NCBI GenBank assembly: GCA_030737875.1
Contig: CM060925.1
Span: forward strand, 479,693,514-479,757,513
Length of the DNA: 64,000 nt
Reading direction: 5' to 3'
From: Allium sativum
Taxonomy: Eukaryota; Streptophyta; Magnoliopsida; Asparagales; Amaryllidaceae
Shown: piece after piece, positions 21,290 to 31,822 of the stretch
Position numbering within the stretch: the stretch's first letter is position 1
How the letters are laid out: every line of letters begins with the position of its first letter
Notes under the pieces: generated by a model
What the model was told of the DNA's origin: nothing
Database searches by the model: none
What the model saw: the letters and a program-made list of their open reading frames with translations, nothing else
Position numbers and translations under genes: made by a program

Positions 21290-22906
21290 CAATTAAGAGG
21301 TCCTGCCCCAAGAGAGTCGCCCTCAGACGTGCTCGAGGACATAGATCCCATAGAGGATAGAGAACCCGGGGACAGGAAGGCAACTCCCAACGAAATAACA
21401 ATCGACGTACCTATTGATGAAACAGATCCAGCAAAAGTACTAAAGATCGGCTCGCAACTGGATCTAGTTAGAGCGAGGGAAATGGCTGATTTCTTAAAGG
21501 AAAATCTGGATGTGTTTGCCTGGACTCACGCTGACATGTGTGGGATTTCACTAACCATCATGAGCCACTCTTTGTGTATCAATCCAAAGCACCCACCAGT
21601 CAAGCAAAAGAGACGGATGTTAGGCCCAGAGCGGTCAGCAGCTTTGAAAGAAGAAGTAGAGAAATTAAAAGGTAATGGATTCATTAAGGATTCAAAATAT
21701 CCCGACTGGGTATCGAATCCTGTCCTGGTCAAAAAGTCCAATGGGAAGTGGAGAACGTGCATCGACTTTTCTGATTTGAACAAGGCTTGCCCGAAGGATA
21801 GCTTTCCTCTTCCCAGAATTGATCAACTAGTAGATTCGACAGCCGGGCATGAACTTTTATCCTTTATGGACGCCTATTCCGGGTACAATCAAATTCCCAT
21901 GCATATATCAGATCAGGAGCATACGAGCTTTATCACAGACTTGGGGTTGTATTGTTATGTGGTAATGCCATTTGGGTTTAAAAATGCGGGAGCCACGTAT
22001 CAGCGCCTAGTCAACCGCATGTTTTACAATCAAATTAGGAAAACCATGGAAGTCTACGTAGATGATATGCTCTTGAAAACCAAGTAATCTCCCGATCATA
22101 CGAAGGACTTAGCAGAAATGTTCAGCATACTACGAAGGTATGGGATGAAGTTGAATCCCTTGAAGTGTTCTTTTGGCGTGGCATCAGGCAAGTTCCTTGG
22201 CTTTATCATGAGTTCCAGAGGAAATGAAACCAATCCGGACCAAATAGCAGCAATCCGGAACAAAGAGCAACCGTAGAAGATCAGGGATGTTCAAAGCTTA
22301 GCTAGCAAGGTTGCAGCACTGGGCAGGCTCATCTCCAAGGCAACAGACAAGTGCGTACCTTTCTTCGATCTCATAAAACGGGGAAAGCAAAATTTTGAAT
22401 GGACTCCCGACTATGTGGAGGCATTCCAGAATCTATTAGACTTCTTAGAAAAGCCTCCAATATTATCAAAGCCTGTGGAACATGAGGACTTGTTAGTCTA
22501 CTTAGCGGTATCATCCCACGCCATCAGCACAGCACTAGTACGTGAAGAGGATAAAATCCAGAAACCTGTGTATTACGTAAGAAAAAAATTGGCTGCTGCA
22601 GAACGTAACTATCCGAAGATAAAGAAGCTTTCTTATAGCCTCCTGATTGCTTCCCGCAAACTTCGCCATTATTTTCAGGCACACCTGATAGTTGTATATA
22701 CCGATCAACCTTTGAGACAAGTGTTGCAGAAACGCGAAGCATCGGGGAGATTACTTAAATGGAATATCGAGCTGAGCCAGTTTGATTTGAACTTTCAGCC
22801 ACGAAGATCAACAAGGGGGCAGGCCTTGGCTGACTTCGTAGCTGAATTTACAATTCCTGAAGAGGAAACGGTGGGTGACAAGGTGTTGCTTTGGATCGAG
22901 AGTTAG
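21290..22906 (+). pseudogene. Tat reverse transcriptase and first RNase H, decayed
   Basis: RT copies the RNA into DNA. Motifs in order are DFLKENLDVFAWTHADM, NGKWRTCIDFSDLNKACPKD, LSFMDAYSGYNQIPM, VMPFGFKNAGATYQRL and the catalytic YVDDM near 22062. In-frame stops lie at 22085 (TAA), 22274 (TAG) and 22904 (TAG). The first RNase H follows (LLVYLAVSSHAISTALV to LADFVAEF). Its first catalytic Asp is absent, as is usual in Tat elements where this domain is degenerate. The frame is constant from the protease to here. Confidence 0.88.
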
Positions 22907-23310
22907 AGCTCAGTCTGTGGAAATTATATACGGACGGGGCCAAGAATGATAGAAAGTCCAGCGCCGGAGTTGTTTTGATAACTCCTGAAGGACGATATAT
23001 CTACTATGCATTACAGTTAGAGTTCGCTGCTACTAACAACGATTCCGAGTATGAAGCTCTGATTGCCGGGCTGAAACTCATCAAAGATTTGGGAGTGAAG
23101 ACACTAGATATATATTGCGATTCCAAGATAGTTGTATGTCAAGTTCGGGAAGAATTTGTTGCTAAAGGACCTCGACTCAGCGCTTATCTCAAAAAGGTAA
23201 AGGAATTATTGGAAGATTTGAAGCATTATAGCATAACACACATTCCAAGAACAGAAAATCAGAAAGCAGATCAACTGGCGAAGCTAGCCAGTTCTGATAA
23301 TCCTAAATAA
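22907..23310 (+). pseudogene. Second (archaeal-type) RNase H of the Tat element
   Basis: The extra RNase H that defines the Tat lineage. All four acidic positions are visible: D in LYTDGAKND, E in SEYEALIAG, D in IYCDSKIVV and D in NQKADQLAKLAS. A frameshift at about 22890-22906 separates it from the first RNase H, and a TAA at 23308 ends it. The domain itself is continuous for about 130 residues, the best-kept part of pol. Confidence 0.85.
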
Positions 23311-24644
23311 GCCGAAATGTTTCCGATAGAGGTGTTGGAATCACCGAGTTTCGACCTAATGGAAGCAGAGCTAGACTTAGAAATTGAACCAGAAAGAGAA
23401 TCCTGGATGACATCAGTTAAGAATTTTCTCAAGAACGAAACCCTCCCGTTAAAAAAGAGAGAAAGACGAGCTGTAATACGCAAGGCTGCAAGATACGTTT
23501 TACAGGACGACGTCCTTTATCATCAAGGGTTTTCAATGCCCCTATTACGGTGTATCGCACACGACGACATTAAACGTGTACTGCGAGAAGTGCATGAAGG
23601 TGAGTGTGGAGATCACACTGGGGGTCAGATCCTAGCAAAGAAAGACGGATATTTCTAGCCTATCGTGAATAAAGACGCGGCTGATTATTCACGACGCTGC
23701 GATAGATGTCAAAGATATGCCAAAGTTCCCAGAGCGCCTCCGACTCAGCTCAAGTCGACGGTAAGTCCGTGGCCGTCTACCATGTGGGGAATCGACATTA
23801 TCGGGATGCTACCAAATGCCAGAGGAGGAGCTAAGTATGCGATCGTTGCCGTGGACTACTTCACAAAATGGGTGGAAGTTGAACCTCTAACAACCATCAC
23901 GGCGAGGAAAGTGATTAGTTTTGTGGTGAGAAACATTATTTGTCGATTTGGGATACCGAAGACCATCATAACTAATAATGGGACGCAGTTGACAGCATCG
24001 AGTTCAGAAACTTTTTCCAGAAATATAAGATCGATAAACGATACGCTGCAGTAGCTCACCCGCAGTCAAATGGCTAGGTCAAAGCCGTAAATAAAGTCAT
24101 TAAATCAATTCTAAAGAAGCGATTGGAGCAAGCCAAAGCTAGATGGGTAGATGAGTTGCCATTAGCTTTATGGGCCTACAGGACGACCTTTAAGACGGCT
24201 ACCGGCCATACTCATCATTCACTTTCCTTTGGGCCAGAAGCAGTGATCCCAGTAGAGTTGGAAGTCCCTTCTCATCGAGTTGCGTACTATGACCCGATGA
24301 CTAATAAAGCACTCCTCCTAGAATCTCTTGATATGATTGAATAAAAAAGAGATGAATCCGACTTGCGTGCCTCGAGACATCGACATCAAGTGGCACGTTA
24401 TTATGACCGGAAGGTTCGCTTCAAAACCTTTGAACCAGGAGACCTAGTACTGAAATGAGTCTTCCCGCCTCCAACCCAATTGGGTCCAAAATGGGAAGGG
24501 CCATACACCATCCAACGGAAGCTTGATACAGGAGCATTCAAGCTAACGACCGTGGATGGTGAGGAGATTCCTAGAGCTTGGAACGCTTAGCACCTACGAC
24601 GATATCTGAGTAAATATGAAATGTCATTTCTTTTGTTTTCATAA
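23311..24644 (+). pseudogene. Tat integrase, decayed and catalytically dead
   Basis: Integrase inserts the DNA copy. The HHCC zinc part ends in CDRCQRYAK, the core starts WGIDIIGM (first Asp kept), and the second motif reads TNNGTQ where Asp is expected. After a frameshift near 24000 the third motif has a TAG followed by VKAVNK, with Lys in place of the catalytic Glu. A GPY/F-type C-part (WEGPYTI) follows. Stops are at 23656, 24052, 24075, 24342, 24456 and 24588. Several are one transition from Trp or Gln codons. Confidence 0.87.
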
Positions 24645-25291
24645 GCTATGTAAAAAGGCACGACTTGCCTTAAAAAGTATGTTTATGTGAACAAAGGATT
24701 ATAAAGTGGATGTAGACTATGACTTAGCTGAACCACTATAAAAATATCATGTGCCATTTACTTTCCTGCATTATTTATACCTTCAACAATTATGAAACAC
24801 GAAATGTTAAATCAAATTTGGAAAGTTGGGGATGACCCATGTGCAGGAGTAAATAAAATGACTGTCTATACGATAAAACACAGAAGAATAGGAAGACGAC
24901 ATTCTTAACACTCAAGAATTGAGAGAGAGTATAAAGGACAGGAAGACGACGTCCCCTGAGGCGTGAAGGTGCACCCAGATGAGAGACTGCCTCAACGAAA
25001 CTCTAACCTGGTTATGAGACAGGAGAGTATAAAGATGCTAGAAAGAATAGGCATCAATGACAAAAGGAATATGGCCCCGTCAAAGAATCGGGGGCAATTC
25101 GATTTTTTAATTTAGTCAATCTTGAATAATTCTGGCTCAGTTATCCAAGGTTAACTGGGGGCATATACGTGCATACATATTCCCCTCAACAACTAATTTA
25201 TTGTATAACTTTAATATGACATACTTTTGTATTTTCACTTAGGCGCTGAACTAACGACTATCAGACATTGCAGGGAATAAATTATTTTTAT
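24645..25291 (+). other. 3' UTR between integrase and the antisense gene
   Basis: Non-coding. At 24713-24756 it holds a block (GAACCACTATAAA...ATGTG preceded by GTGGATGTAG) that resembles the U5-side block of the LTRs. The two opposite genes converge here. Confidence 0.6.
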
Positions 25292-27575
25292 TTACAAACA
25301 TGTAAGTTTGTATAAGGAAAAAAAGCAAAAAAGAAGATGCGAGGGCCGCACTCGCTGCAACAATTGCGGACCAATTAAATGGCAAAATAAAGCAAAGCAC
25401 TTCATCACTTGGGCTTTGGAGTGGACTTGGATTTTTTTAGCAGCCTTCTGAGCGTCCTTAGCCTCTTTTTCAGCATCAGTCAAAATGCGCTTTGGCTTTT
25501 TCTTCCCTGCGACCGAATTGCTAGAATCGGTTGATTTTTCCCCAAGAGTCGGAACACTGGAATCAAGAGAAGACTTTTTAGCAAGCTCTTCTGTAATAGA
25601 CCTAGTTGAAAGCTTAACAACTAACCTTGATCCAGCATCCACCACTGCAAGAGGCTTAAGGCTTTTGGGGTCCAGGTCTTCAACATTTAGCTGCATACGT
25701 TTGTCTTGCTCGGCTTTCATGTCATCCAAAGTGATGTCATCGGCGCTTTTTGAATCCCCAATTATAGCCACGTCAGGATCCTCTTCATGCCCTTCATTTC
25801 CACCGTCATCTTTTAAAGCATCAATCATCTCGTCATCATGAGGAGCATCAGCCTTAGACAGTTCAGCTCCCCCTCCTGACTCTACAGTGAAAGCCTTAAC
25901 CTTTTCTCCTTGAGCCTTCTCCGTGGATTTTGCTCCGGTGGTGGTTCCCTGAGGCCCGCCAGTCTTCTCGGTCGGTTCAACACCTACAGAATGAGAAGCA
26001 ACAGCTATCAACTCAGGAGAAAATAAAGGATCCTCCATTGAATGCCCAATTATGTGATGAAAAGTGAAGACAGCCCTGGCGAATTGGGGTGAAAAGGTAG
26101 AGATACCTTCCGATGATTTCTCAGCTAGAGTGACTGCCGTCTCTGACGCCATTTCGGGTATGGGGGATAAAAGGGATGCCTGAGGGATCCCCGGGTTTTC
26201 AGGGTCATATCCCTCAACTTCAGAAGTTTCGGCGGTAGTAGAAGAAGAACCAGCCTCGGGGATATTCTTTTGTCTATCCATCCGCTTCTCCTCCTCCATA
26301 GCAGCGGCGATAAGGCGACGCCCTTCGACCAGACGTGCCGGCTCATCATCTCTCAGATATTTTTCCATGAGTTTATCTTCGTCGATGGAATCTACCTTGA
26401 GTTCCTCATTCTCCCATTCGATAATTTGGCTCCATACGTGAACCAAGGTAGTTGGATAATCTTCAATCCAAGAGATGTTTCGGCGACGAATTATATGCAC
26501 GAAGAATTCAATCAGTAATTCGCCGAAACCGTGCACTTCTTGCTGAGCCTCTGACAGCTGCTTGCGGGTCTCTTCGGCGGATTTAATAACATTTTCCACA
26601 TTACCCTCCGCTAGGGCAGCCCTGTTCTCGGCCTCCATCAACTTGGATTCCAAGTCAGTGTTTCGCTTCTCCAATTCAGCATTTTTTTCTTGCTAACTCG
26701 GTTTTTTCTCGCTCAAGAGTGTTGTAATCTAGTTGCATTTTGGCGTTATCCGACTTAGCATCTTTCGCTTGTTTCTTCAACTCCAAACGCTCTTGACTAT
26801 GAGACTCGAGCAAGTCATGATAATGCTTCTGTAACTCTTCAAATTACTGTTTAAAGTTGGTAGCGTCTCGTTGAGCGATGACAAATTGGGCCTGTGTGTC
26901 CTCAAGGTCCTTCTCCAGATTTTTTAAGGCTTTTGCGTCGGCGACTGCAGTCTTTTTCATGGAATTAACATCTGTAATTAAAGTTCAAATGATTCTAGAG
27001 AGGTTACGTGAATACTTGAACATCTCCGAATATTGCTTCTCTACCGCGTCAATCTTTGCTTTGGCCTCATTTGCCCACTTTGAGGAAATAGGCTCGAGAG
27101 CAGGTAAGAAAGTTAGATTTTCAAAATAGTGGTCGGGGATCTGCTTCTCCAGATATGCCCGCTTAACTTTAGATTCAGCATCCAGTGGTGGAGGTTCGTA
27201 GTATGTTAACTCAGTATCCTTATGTTTAGTGGGCACGATGGCTGCATCACCCTTTCTAGGCCGCTTATCAGACACATTATGTTTGCCTCGTGAGTCGGTA
27301 TCTTTCGGCGGACTCCTTTCCCGACTGTGTTTGTCTTTAGGAGAAGTTCGGTCTCTGGGTTGCGATGTGTCTTCTCCTCGACGACTCTGATAGCCTCTAT
27401 ATCGGTCTGGATCCGACCGGACAGGGGAGCGAGAGCGCGAGGTGTGCGACTAATAAGAATCATGAGGCCTTCTGTCCTCTCTACCCCGTCTTTCACGGCG
27501 ATCAAGCTCAACATCAGAAGGGGGCATAGTCATGCTGCGACGTATTTTCCTGATGTCATAGTAAGGACGAGACAT
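25292..27575 (-). pseudogene. Antisense gene part 2 of the nested Tat: SR-rich, coiled coil, charged tail
   Basis: The minus strand starts ATGTCTCGT (MSRPYYDIRK) at 27575, with an SR/RD-rich stretch (SRSRSPVRSDPDRYRG) crossed by a TAG at about 27450. It then shows a block FENLTFLPALEPISSKW like FFERMMFAPDLEP in copy B. A long coiled coil follows with two in-frame stops (near 26985 and 26848) and a frameshift in an A-run near 26690. The frame 26674-25292 continues the coil, then has WIEDYPTTLVHVWSQIIEWE, an acidic and Ser-rich middle and a Lys-rich end. Copy B is cut before this last part. Function unknown. Confidence 0.72.
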
Positions 27576-27666
27576 TGTACATGCGTAACAATGTAAGTAG
27601 AATTCAAAATCATTATTCTCATGAGAAGTAAGTGCTGTGGAGTGTGGTGCTATCATGTTAAGTGCA
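27576..27666 (-). other. Gap between antisense gene parts 1 and 2
   Basis: This corresponds to the T-rich spacer 9173-9236 in copy B. The strong acceptor CTCCTGCAG seen there is not preserved here, where the sequence before the ATG reads GCATGTACA. Confidence 0.4.
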
Positions 27667-29088
27667 TCCTAAGCGGTGTTCCCCCCAACAAACCCGAGTC
27701 CGAAGCCAGACCAGCGCGGGTGGGCTCTTTGGCCTTAACGGGAGTAGTCTCCTCTGAAGAAGTGAAAACTAAAGGATTATTGCCAAAATCCTCTGAAGTG
27801 TAGATGGTTTCAGGTAGGGGGAGATCACCTAAACCTTGAATGTGGAATCATCGGTAGTGGGGACATCTCCTTGAGAAGCGTCTATTGGCAGTTCTTTAGG
27901 AGACGTTGACTTCTCAGGAGAGATAGCATCATCGGGGACGACGTACCCTTCTCTGTGCTTTTCGGCTATGTTGGCCAATTCATCGTCCTGAGTTGAAGAT
28001 GGGGAAGGTGAAGTCCGAAGCGGTATCGCTGGATCTCTCGAGCGCTCGCCCGTTTCAGGAATAATGTCTATTGGGGGTATGTATACATACGGACCCGACT
28101 CATGACCTATGCTACGGGTAATGGATAATAACCCGTGATGATGGAGGTACTCATCCTTAAGAACTTCATCGATGGTTAGAAATTTCTGATCGCCATTGAG
28201 GAGCCGATGCATCCGATCAAAGTACACTTGACCCGATATTTGTTTTGGGTTATCAACTGCGGATAAAAGAGAAAAGCAGGTTGATGTGTTGACATGAACA
28301 TTCAAAATTAAAACCTAGAAGATTGATGCTTTACTTGATTTGGTCCACCTCCTGGCGCATCCCAGCTGTTGTCTGATATAAAACCATTCGAGCTTAGAAT
28401 CGCCGGCCTTGCTGCTAAATGGAGTTGAAATAATTTTCCTCTTTGGGACTGATTCAAAGTAGGAGAAGGAAGGAGTTTCTCGAGTCCGATGCTTGAAGTT
28501 GTAAAAAAAGTGGACATCATCGAAAGTGATCTCCACACCTAACACCTCTCTGTATGCAATAAATAAGGTATATAAATAAGCATAAGAGTTGGGATGTAAC
28601 TGCATGGGGGCAATCCGCATCTGTCTTAGAAAGTCGACGACAAAAGGCGGGAACAGTGGAATGGCCCCAACCATACACATCAATCGAGTAACTGCCATAA
28701 ATCCTTCCGGAAGATTGTGAGGACGATCAGCTTTCGATGGCACCAGGGTGTCTCTTTTCAGTATCCCGTGCTTTAAACATATTCGAACAAGTCAGTCATT
28801 ATCAATCGTCGATTCACCAGAATATTTAGGTAATTCCAATATGACGGTGGACTCAAATTCATCAGGAGCTCGATTATCTCCAATCCCTCCTTCCTCTTCA
28901 GCGCCCAGAGAAACTTCACTATCGGAAGGCGTTTTGTTGTTATGCGCTCCTACTTCATAATCTGGGCCCTCATCGTCCCATTCAGGGTCTGAAGAAGAAG
29001 ATATGTCATCAAGAGTATATTTCTCAGAAGTTTCCGCAACTTCCATCTTCTTTGCTAATCTAGAAGAATGTCTCTCAGCTATGATCAC
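27667..29088 (-). pseudogene. Antisense gene part 1 of the nested Tat (PF04195-like)
   Basis: The minus frame from 29088 opens with an acidic Ser-rich region. One TGA (28792-28794) follows, then the PF04195-like domain (VGAIPLFPP, PMQLHPNSYAY, HFFYNFKHRTRET). The 78-bp intron 28257-28334 follows, then QVYFDRMHRLL to YVYIPPID. The frame ends in TAG at 27829 and resumes -1 as LPETIYTSEDF to SGLLGG at about 27680, exactly as in copy B. The codon at the expected start is GTG (29086-29088), so the original ATG seems lost. The next in-frame ATG is at Met-15. Confidence 0.78.
28257..28334 (-). other. Short intron in the antisense gene of the nested Tat
   Basis: Donor AAATCAA/GTAAAGC and acceptor TTTTATCCGCAG/TT, 78 bp, phase 1. 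It sits at the same residue as the intron 8495-8568 of copy B. The exon-end codons (TCAA) are the same while the intron bodies differ. Confidence 0.85.
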
Positions 29089-30146
29089 TAGACTATTGAA
29101 GAAACAATGGCAAGGATTAGAGTAAAGTTGCCCGTGTCCCCCGTGTGTGTATATGAACTAAAGTGTGTGATACGTGTAACAAAGATGCAAAGTAAACACA
29201 TAAGAGCGTGATATGAAGATTCAAAGAAGGAATAATGTTTCAGAATAGTTCTTGATGTTTGTTATGTTCATAAGGCGCTATCCTAACTGTTCATCAAGTT
29301 GAAGGTTATGCCGAACATTGATCAAGTTAGTTGGAAAAATTCTCGCATGTTGAATTGGACTATTTCGGTTCGGTTTGGGTATGCGTAGTGGGGTCAGATT
29401 GGAGGCTAAAGTCGTGTTTCAATTTGAAGCAGATATTCACACCAAGTGAGTAAAACCAGATCGGTTCGGACGTAGGCAACCGGATCGGTTCGGATTGACT
29501 TGAATTATCATGTCTCTCCTCCTCCTTGTTTTTTACTCCGATCCGACCCGGACAAATGGGCTTTGTTTCCCCTTTCTTTTGCTATTTCTTTTGTTCCGAT
29601 CCAACCCGATCAGGTAGGTTTCGTTTTCCCTTTTCTTTGCCTTTTTCTGCTCTAACCCGATCCGATCTTGTAAACATTTCTCCCTTTCCTTCACTCCAAT
29701 GTTTCTTCACCCGAACCGATCCCAGTTCCTCTCCTCTTCTTCATCTCCTTCATTCTCCATCTCGCTTAACCGATACCAATACCCAACTCCATTTCACAAA
29801 TCCCTATTAAGTCCAAGCACTTACGTGCTCAGATATACTGTAGAACCCAAATTATTCCTCTCAACGCCTCGAGGTGGTGACAAGAGCCACCAACGACGAC
29901 GGCGAAGAGAGAGAGAGGGCGGTGGCGTTGGAATTAAACATGCACCATGTTCGAATCATCCAGTTTTACCACAAATCTAAATCGAAAATGATTACAGCAA
30001 AGTAATTCGAGACTCTGAACCTACCAAGTCGTTTAATTTAAGGAAAAATGAGAGAGTTTCAGAGTTTTTGAAATTCTAGGGTTTTGATGTAAATTCTGTT
30101 AGACGAGAATGATAAAAGAAGAAGAGGAAGAAGAAGACGGGAGGGA
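29089..30146 (-). other. 5' UTR and probable long intron of the antisense gene
   Basis: An acceptor TTCAATAG at 29093-29094 and a donor TTG/GTAGGT at 30023-30024 would define a 932-bp leader intron, parallel to the 765-bp one in copy B. The intron body is C-rich on the plus strand at 29520-29810 with many CCGATCC motifs. Plus frames there have no domain. Confidence 0.5.
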
Positions 30147-30156
30147 TACTTATATG
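30147..30156 (-). promoter_or_regulatory. TATA box of the antisense gene, nested Tat
   Basis: The minus strand reads CATATAAGTA, then about 60 bases later AAAACCCTAG, a common plant 5' UTR start motif. Position and order match the plus-strand signal at 6940 in copy B. Confidence 0.55.
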
Positions 30157-30605
30157 AAGTTGTGGTGACTACTCGTATTCCCAGTTTCCTCTGACCCGTT
30201 CGGACCGGGAGTCAAGCCCATGAAGGCACTCTGGCCTGTTAGTCCATGGTGAAGCGATACCGGAGGGCCCATCCGAGTGTGTTGCTGGAGGAAGTCCATT
30301 CATATCGGAATCCAAACCGAAAGGGACCACATACACTGGTTTGACACGCAGGGTGAATTTAAGGAAAAGTAAAGAAATAGCTCACCTGGAAGAATCACTA
30401 GACATTAAAAGAATCTCTTAAAATTGTTTGAAAATGAAGAAAGCAACTCATATGGATCGTGGATCTATACAAGAAGCAAAAAACCACGACTTTATGAAGC
30501 GACACAACACTACAAGTAAATGGAGGCGATCATTCAATGGTTCTAATTCAAAGGATGATTCATAAACTGCTTCGAAGCACACTTTATCTTAAATAAGAGT
30601 GCACT
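30157..30605 (+). other. 3' internal region upstream of the purine tract, nested Tat
   Basis: Non-coding. It contains the block 'gaagcgacacaacactacaa' shared with the stub at 5650-5796. Confidence 0.6.
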
Positions 30606-30621
30606 TCGAGGGGGCAAAATG
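30606..30621 (+). promoter_or_regulatory. Polypurine tract of the nested Tat
   Basis: CTTCGAGGGGGCAAAA directly precedes TGTTAG of the 3' LTR and is identical to the tracts next to LTR A and LTR B. Confidence 0.85.
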
Positions 30622-31399
30622 TTAGCTTACTTTGTGAACTAGGCTACACAAAGAGCAAACAGCGAGAAAGCCACCAGCCGGTTCGGATCGGAGGAAGATA
30701 GCGCAGGAAGTAAGTAGATCAAAGACGCATAAATCACATCGGATCAGATCAGAGAGATACCTTAGCTATATCAAAGGATAGTGAGTGGCCTTATCGGTTC
30801 GGAGCGGAGAAGTACGTCAGCAACAGAAGATAGCCAGTGGTCTCATCGGATCGGATCAGAGGCAGCCGATCCGAACCGCTTTCTCTAAGCCTGTGACCGT
30901 TGCTACACACGCTCCCTGAAGACTCGGACCAAGCATGACTATTTCTCCCACGATCTCCCACTAAATTAATGTGCTGTCATCATCTGGAAGCCTCCGAACC
31001 CGACTCGTATGGGATAGGTGCCACGCAATTCCGAACCGGAGCCACTTGGAAGAGATTTTTCACCTATAAATACACCATCTAGAGGCATTTGAAAGGATCT
31101 TTCGGCAAATTCTCAGTTCTTACTTCCTCCATAGCCGAATTCTACAATCATATTCAGATCAAAATCATCTCTTAAAGTCCATTTTTGAGAGATTTGAGTG
31201 AGTTTATGCATTGTAATTGCGAAGTTGAGTGAGAATCATTGTTGTATTTGTATCCAAATCATCAATTAAAATAAAACAAAGAGGACGTAGGCTCTTTAAT
31301 GCCGAACCACTATAAATCATGTGTTCTTGGTTGCTTTTTGATTCTGTTTCAATGAAATCATAGCTAATTTGGGTGTTAGAACCAATATTTGGTCTAACA
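30622..31399 (+). repeat. 3' LTR of the nested Tat element
   Basis: A 778-bp unit with inverted ends TGTTAG...CTAACA. TATAAATA lies at 31065-31072. It is slightly longer than the 5' LTR because of small differences such as CAAAGAG near 30650 and extra GGATC units. Confidence 0.92.
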
Positions 31400-31434
31400 A
31401 TGTCGGATTGGACTAGCATTAAAGAAGCAAAATT

Positions 31435-31822
31435 ATGAGTAAGAGACCTAGACGAAGGTTTTCAGGATCTCTAACGGATAAGTCAAGAACCACCAGCCAT
31501 GGGGTGATGGAGGAGGAAAAATTAAGAGCTAATGCCTCGCGGGTGATAAAGAGGAAGAAAAAAATAGAACTACATGCTCACGATACTAGGGATAATTGCT
31601 TTTCCCACATAGGACAAACATTAGCGCTTCCACCCGGTGGATCAATATTAGAGGATACTAGTGTTTTCTCTCACATAAAGAATGCTCTCTACGGGCAAGT
31701 TAAAGGAATGATACTCAAACGAGAGATAATGGACGATTTCAACCACTTTGCCAACAAATGGTTTAAGGAGACGTCACCTCAATTTCAGTATGTTTCGGGA
31801 GGAAAGAACGAAAGTTTGAACA
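31435..31822 (+). CDS. Host-element gag, N-terminal piece
   Basis: The ATG at 31435 is preceded by in-frame stops in the remaining leader. The first ~45 residues are Arg/Lys-rich (MSKRPRRRF, VIKRKKK). The piece then runs to 31822, where the large-LTR element at 31823 interrupts it. The reading frame continues at 42147 after removal of that element and one copy of the GAACA duplication. Total length would be about 232 codons with no stop, short for a plant gypsy gag, and the usual PF03732 core is not recognisable. The core may be deleted or much diverged. Confidence 0.65.

Larger units (their letters stand above)
17645..31399 (+). mobile_element. Nested Tat element with gag-pol and antisense gene
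   Basis: A 13.75-kb element with the order LTR, primer site, gag, protease, RT, RNase H, second RNase H, integrase, antisense gene, purine tract, LTR. The second RNase H and the antisense gene are marks of the Tat lineage. It inserted in the leader of the host element. The 5' LTR edge is damaged, so no clean target duplication is visible (ATGTC follows the 3' LTR). More than ten in-frame stops and several frameshifts make it non-functional. Confidence 0.9.

Noticed and set aside
24345..24644. Programmed stop-codon readthrough in the nested Tat pol
   Set aside because: There are too many stops in many contexts plus frameshifts; simple decay is sufficient.
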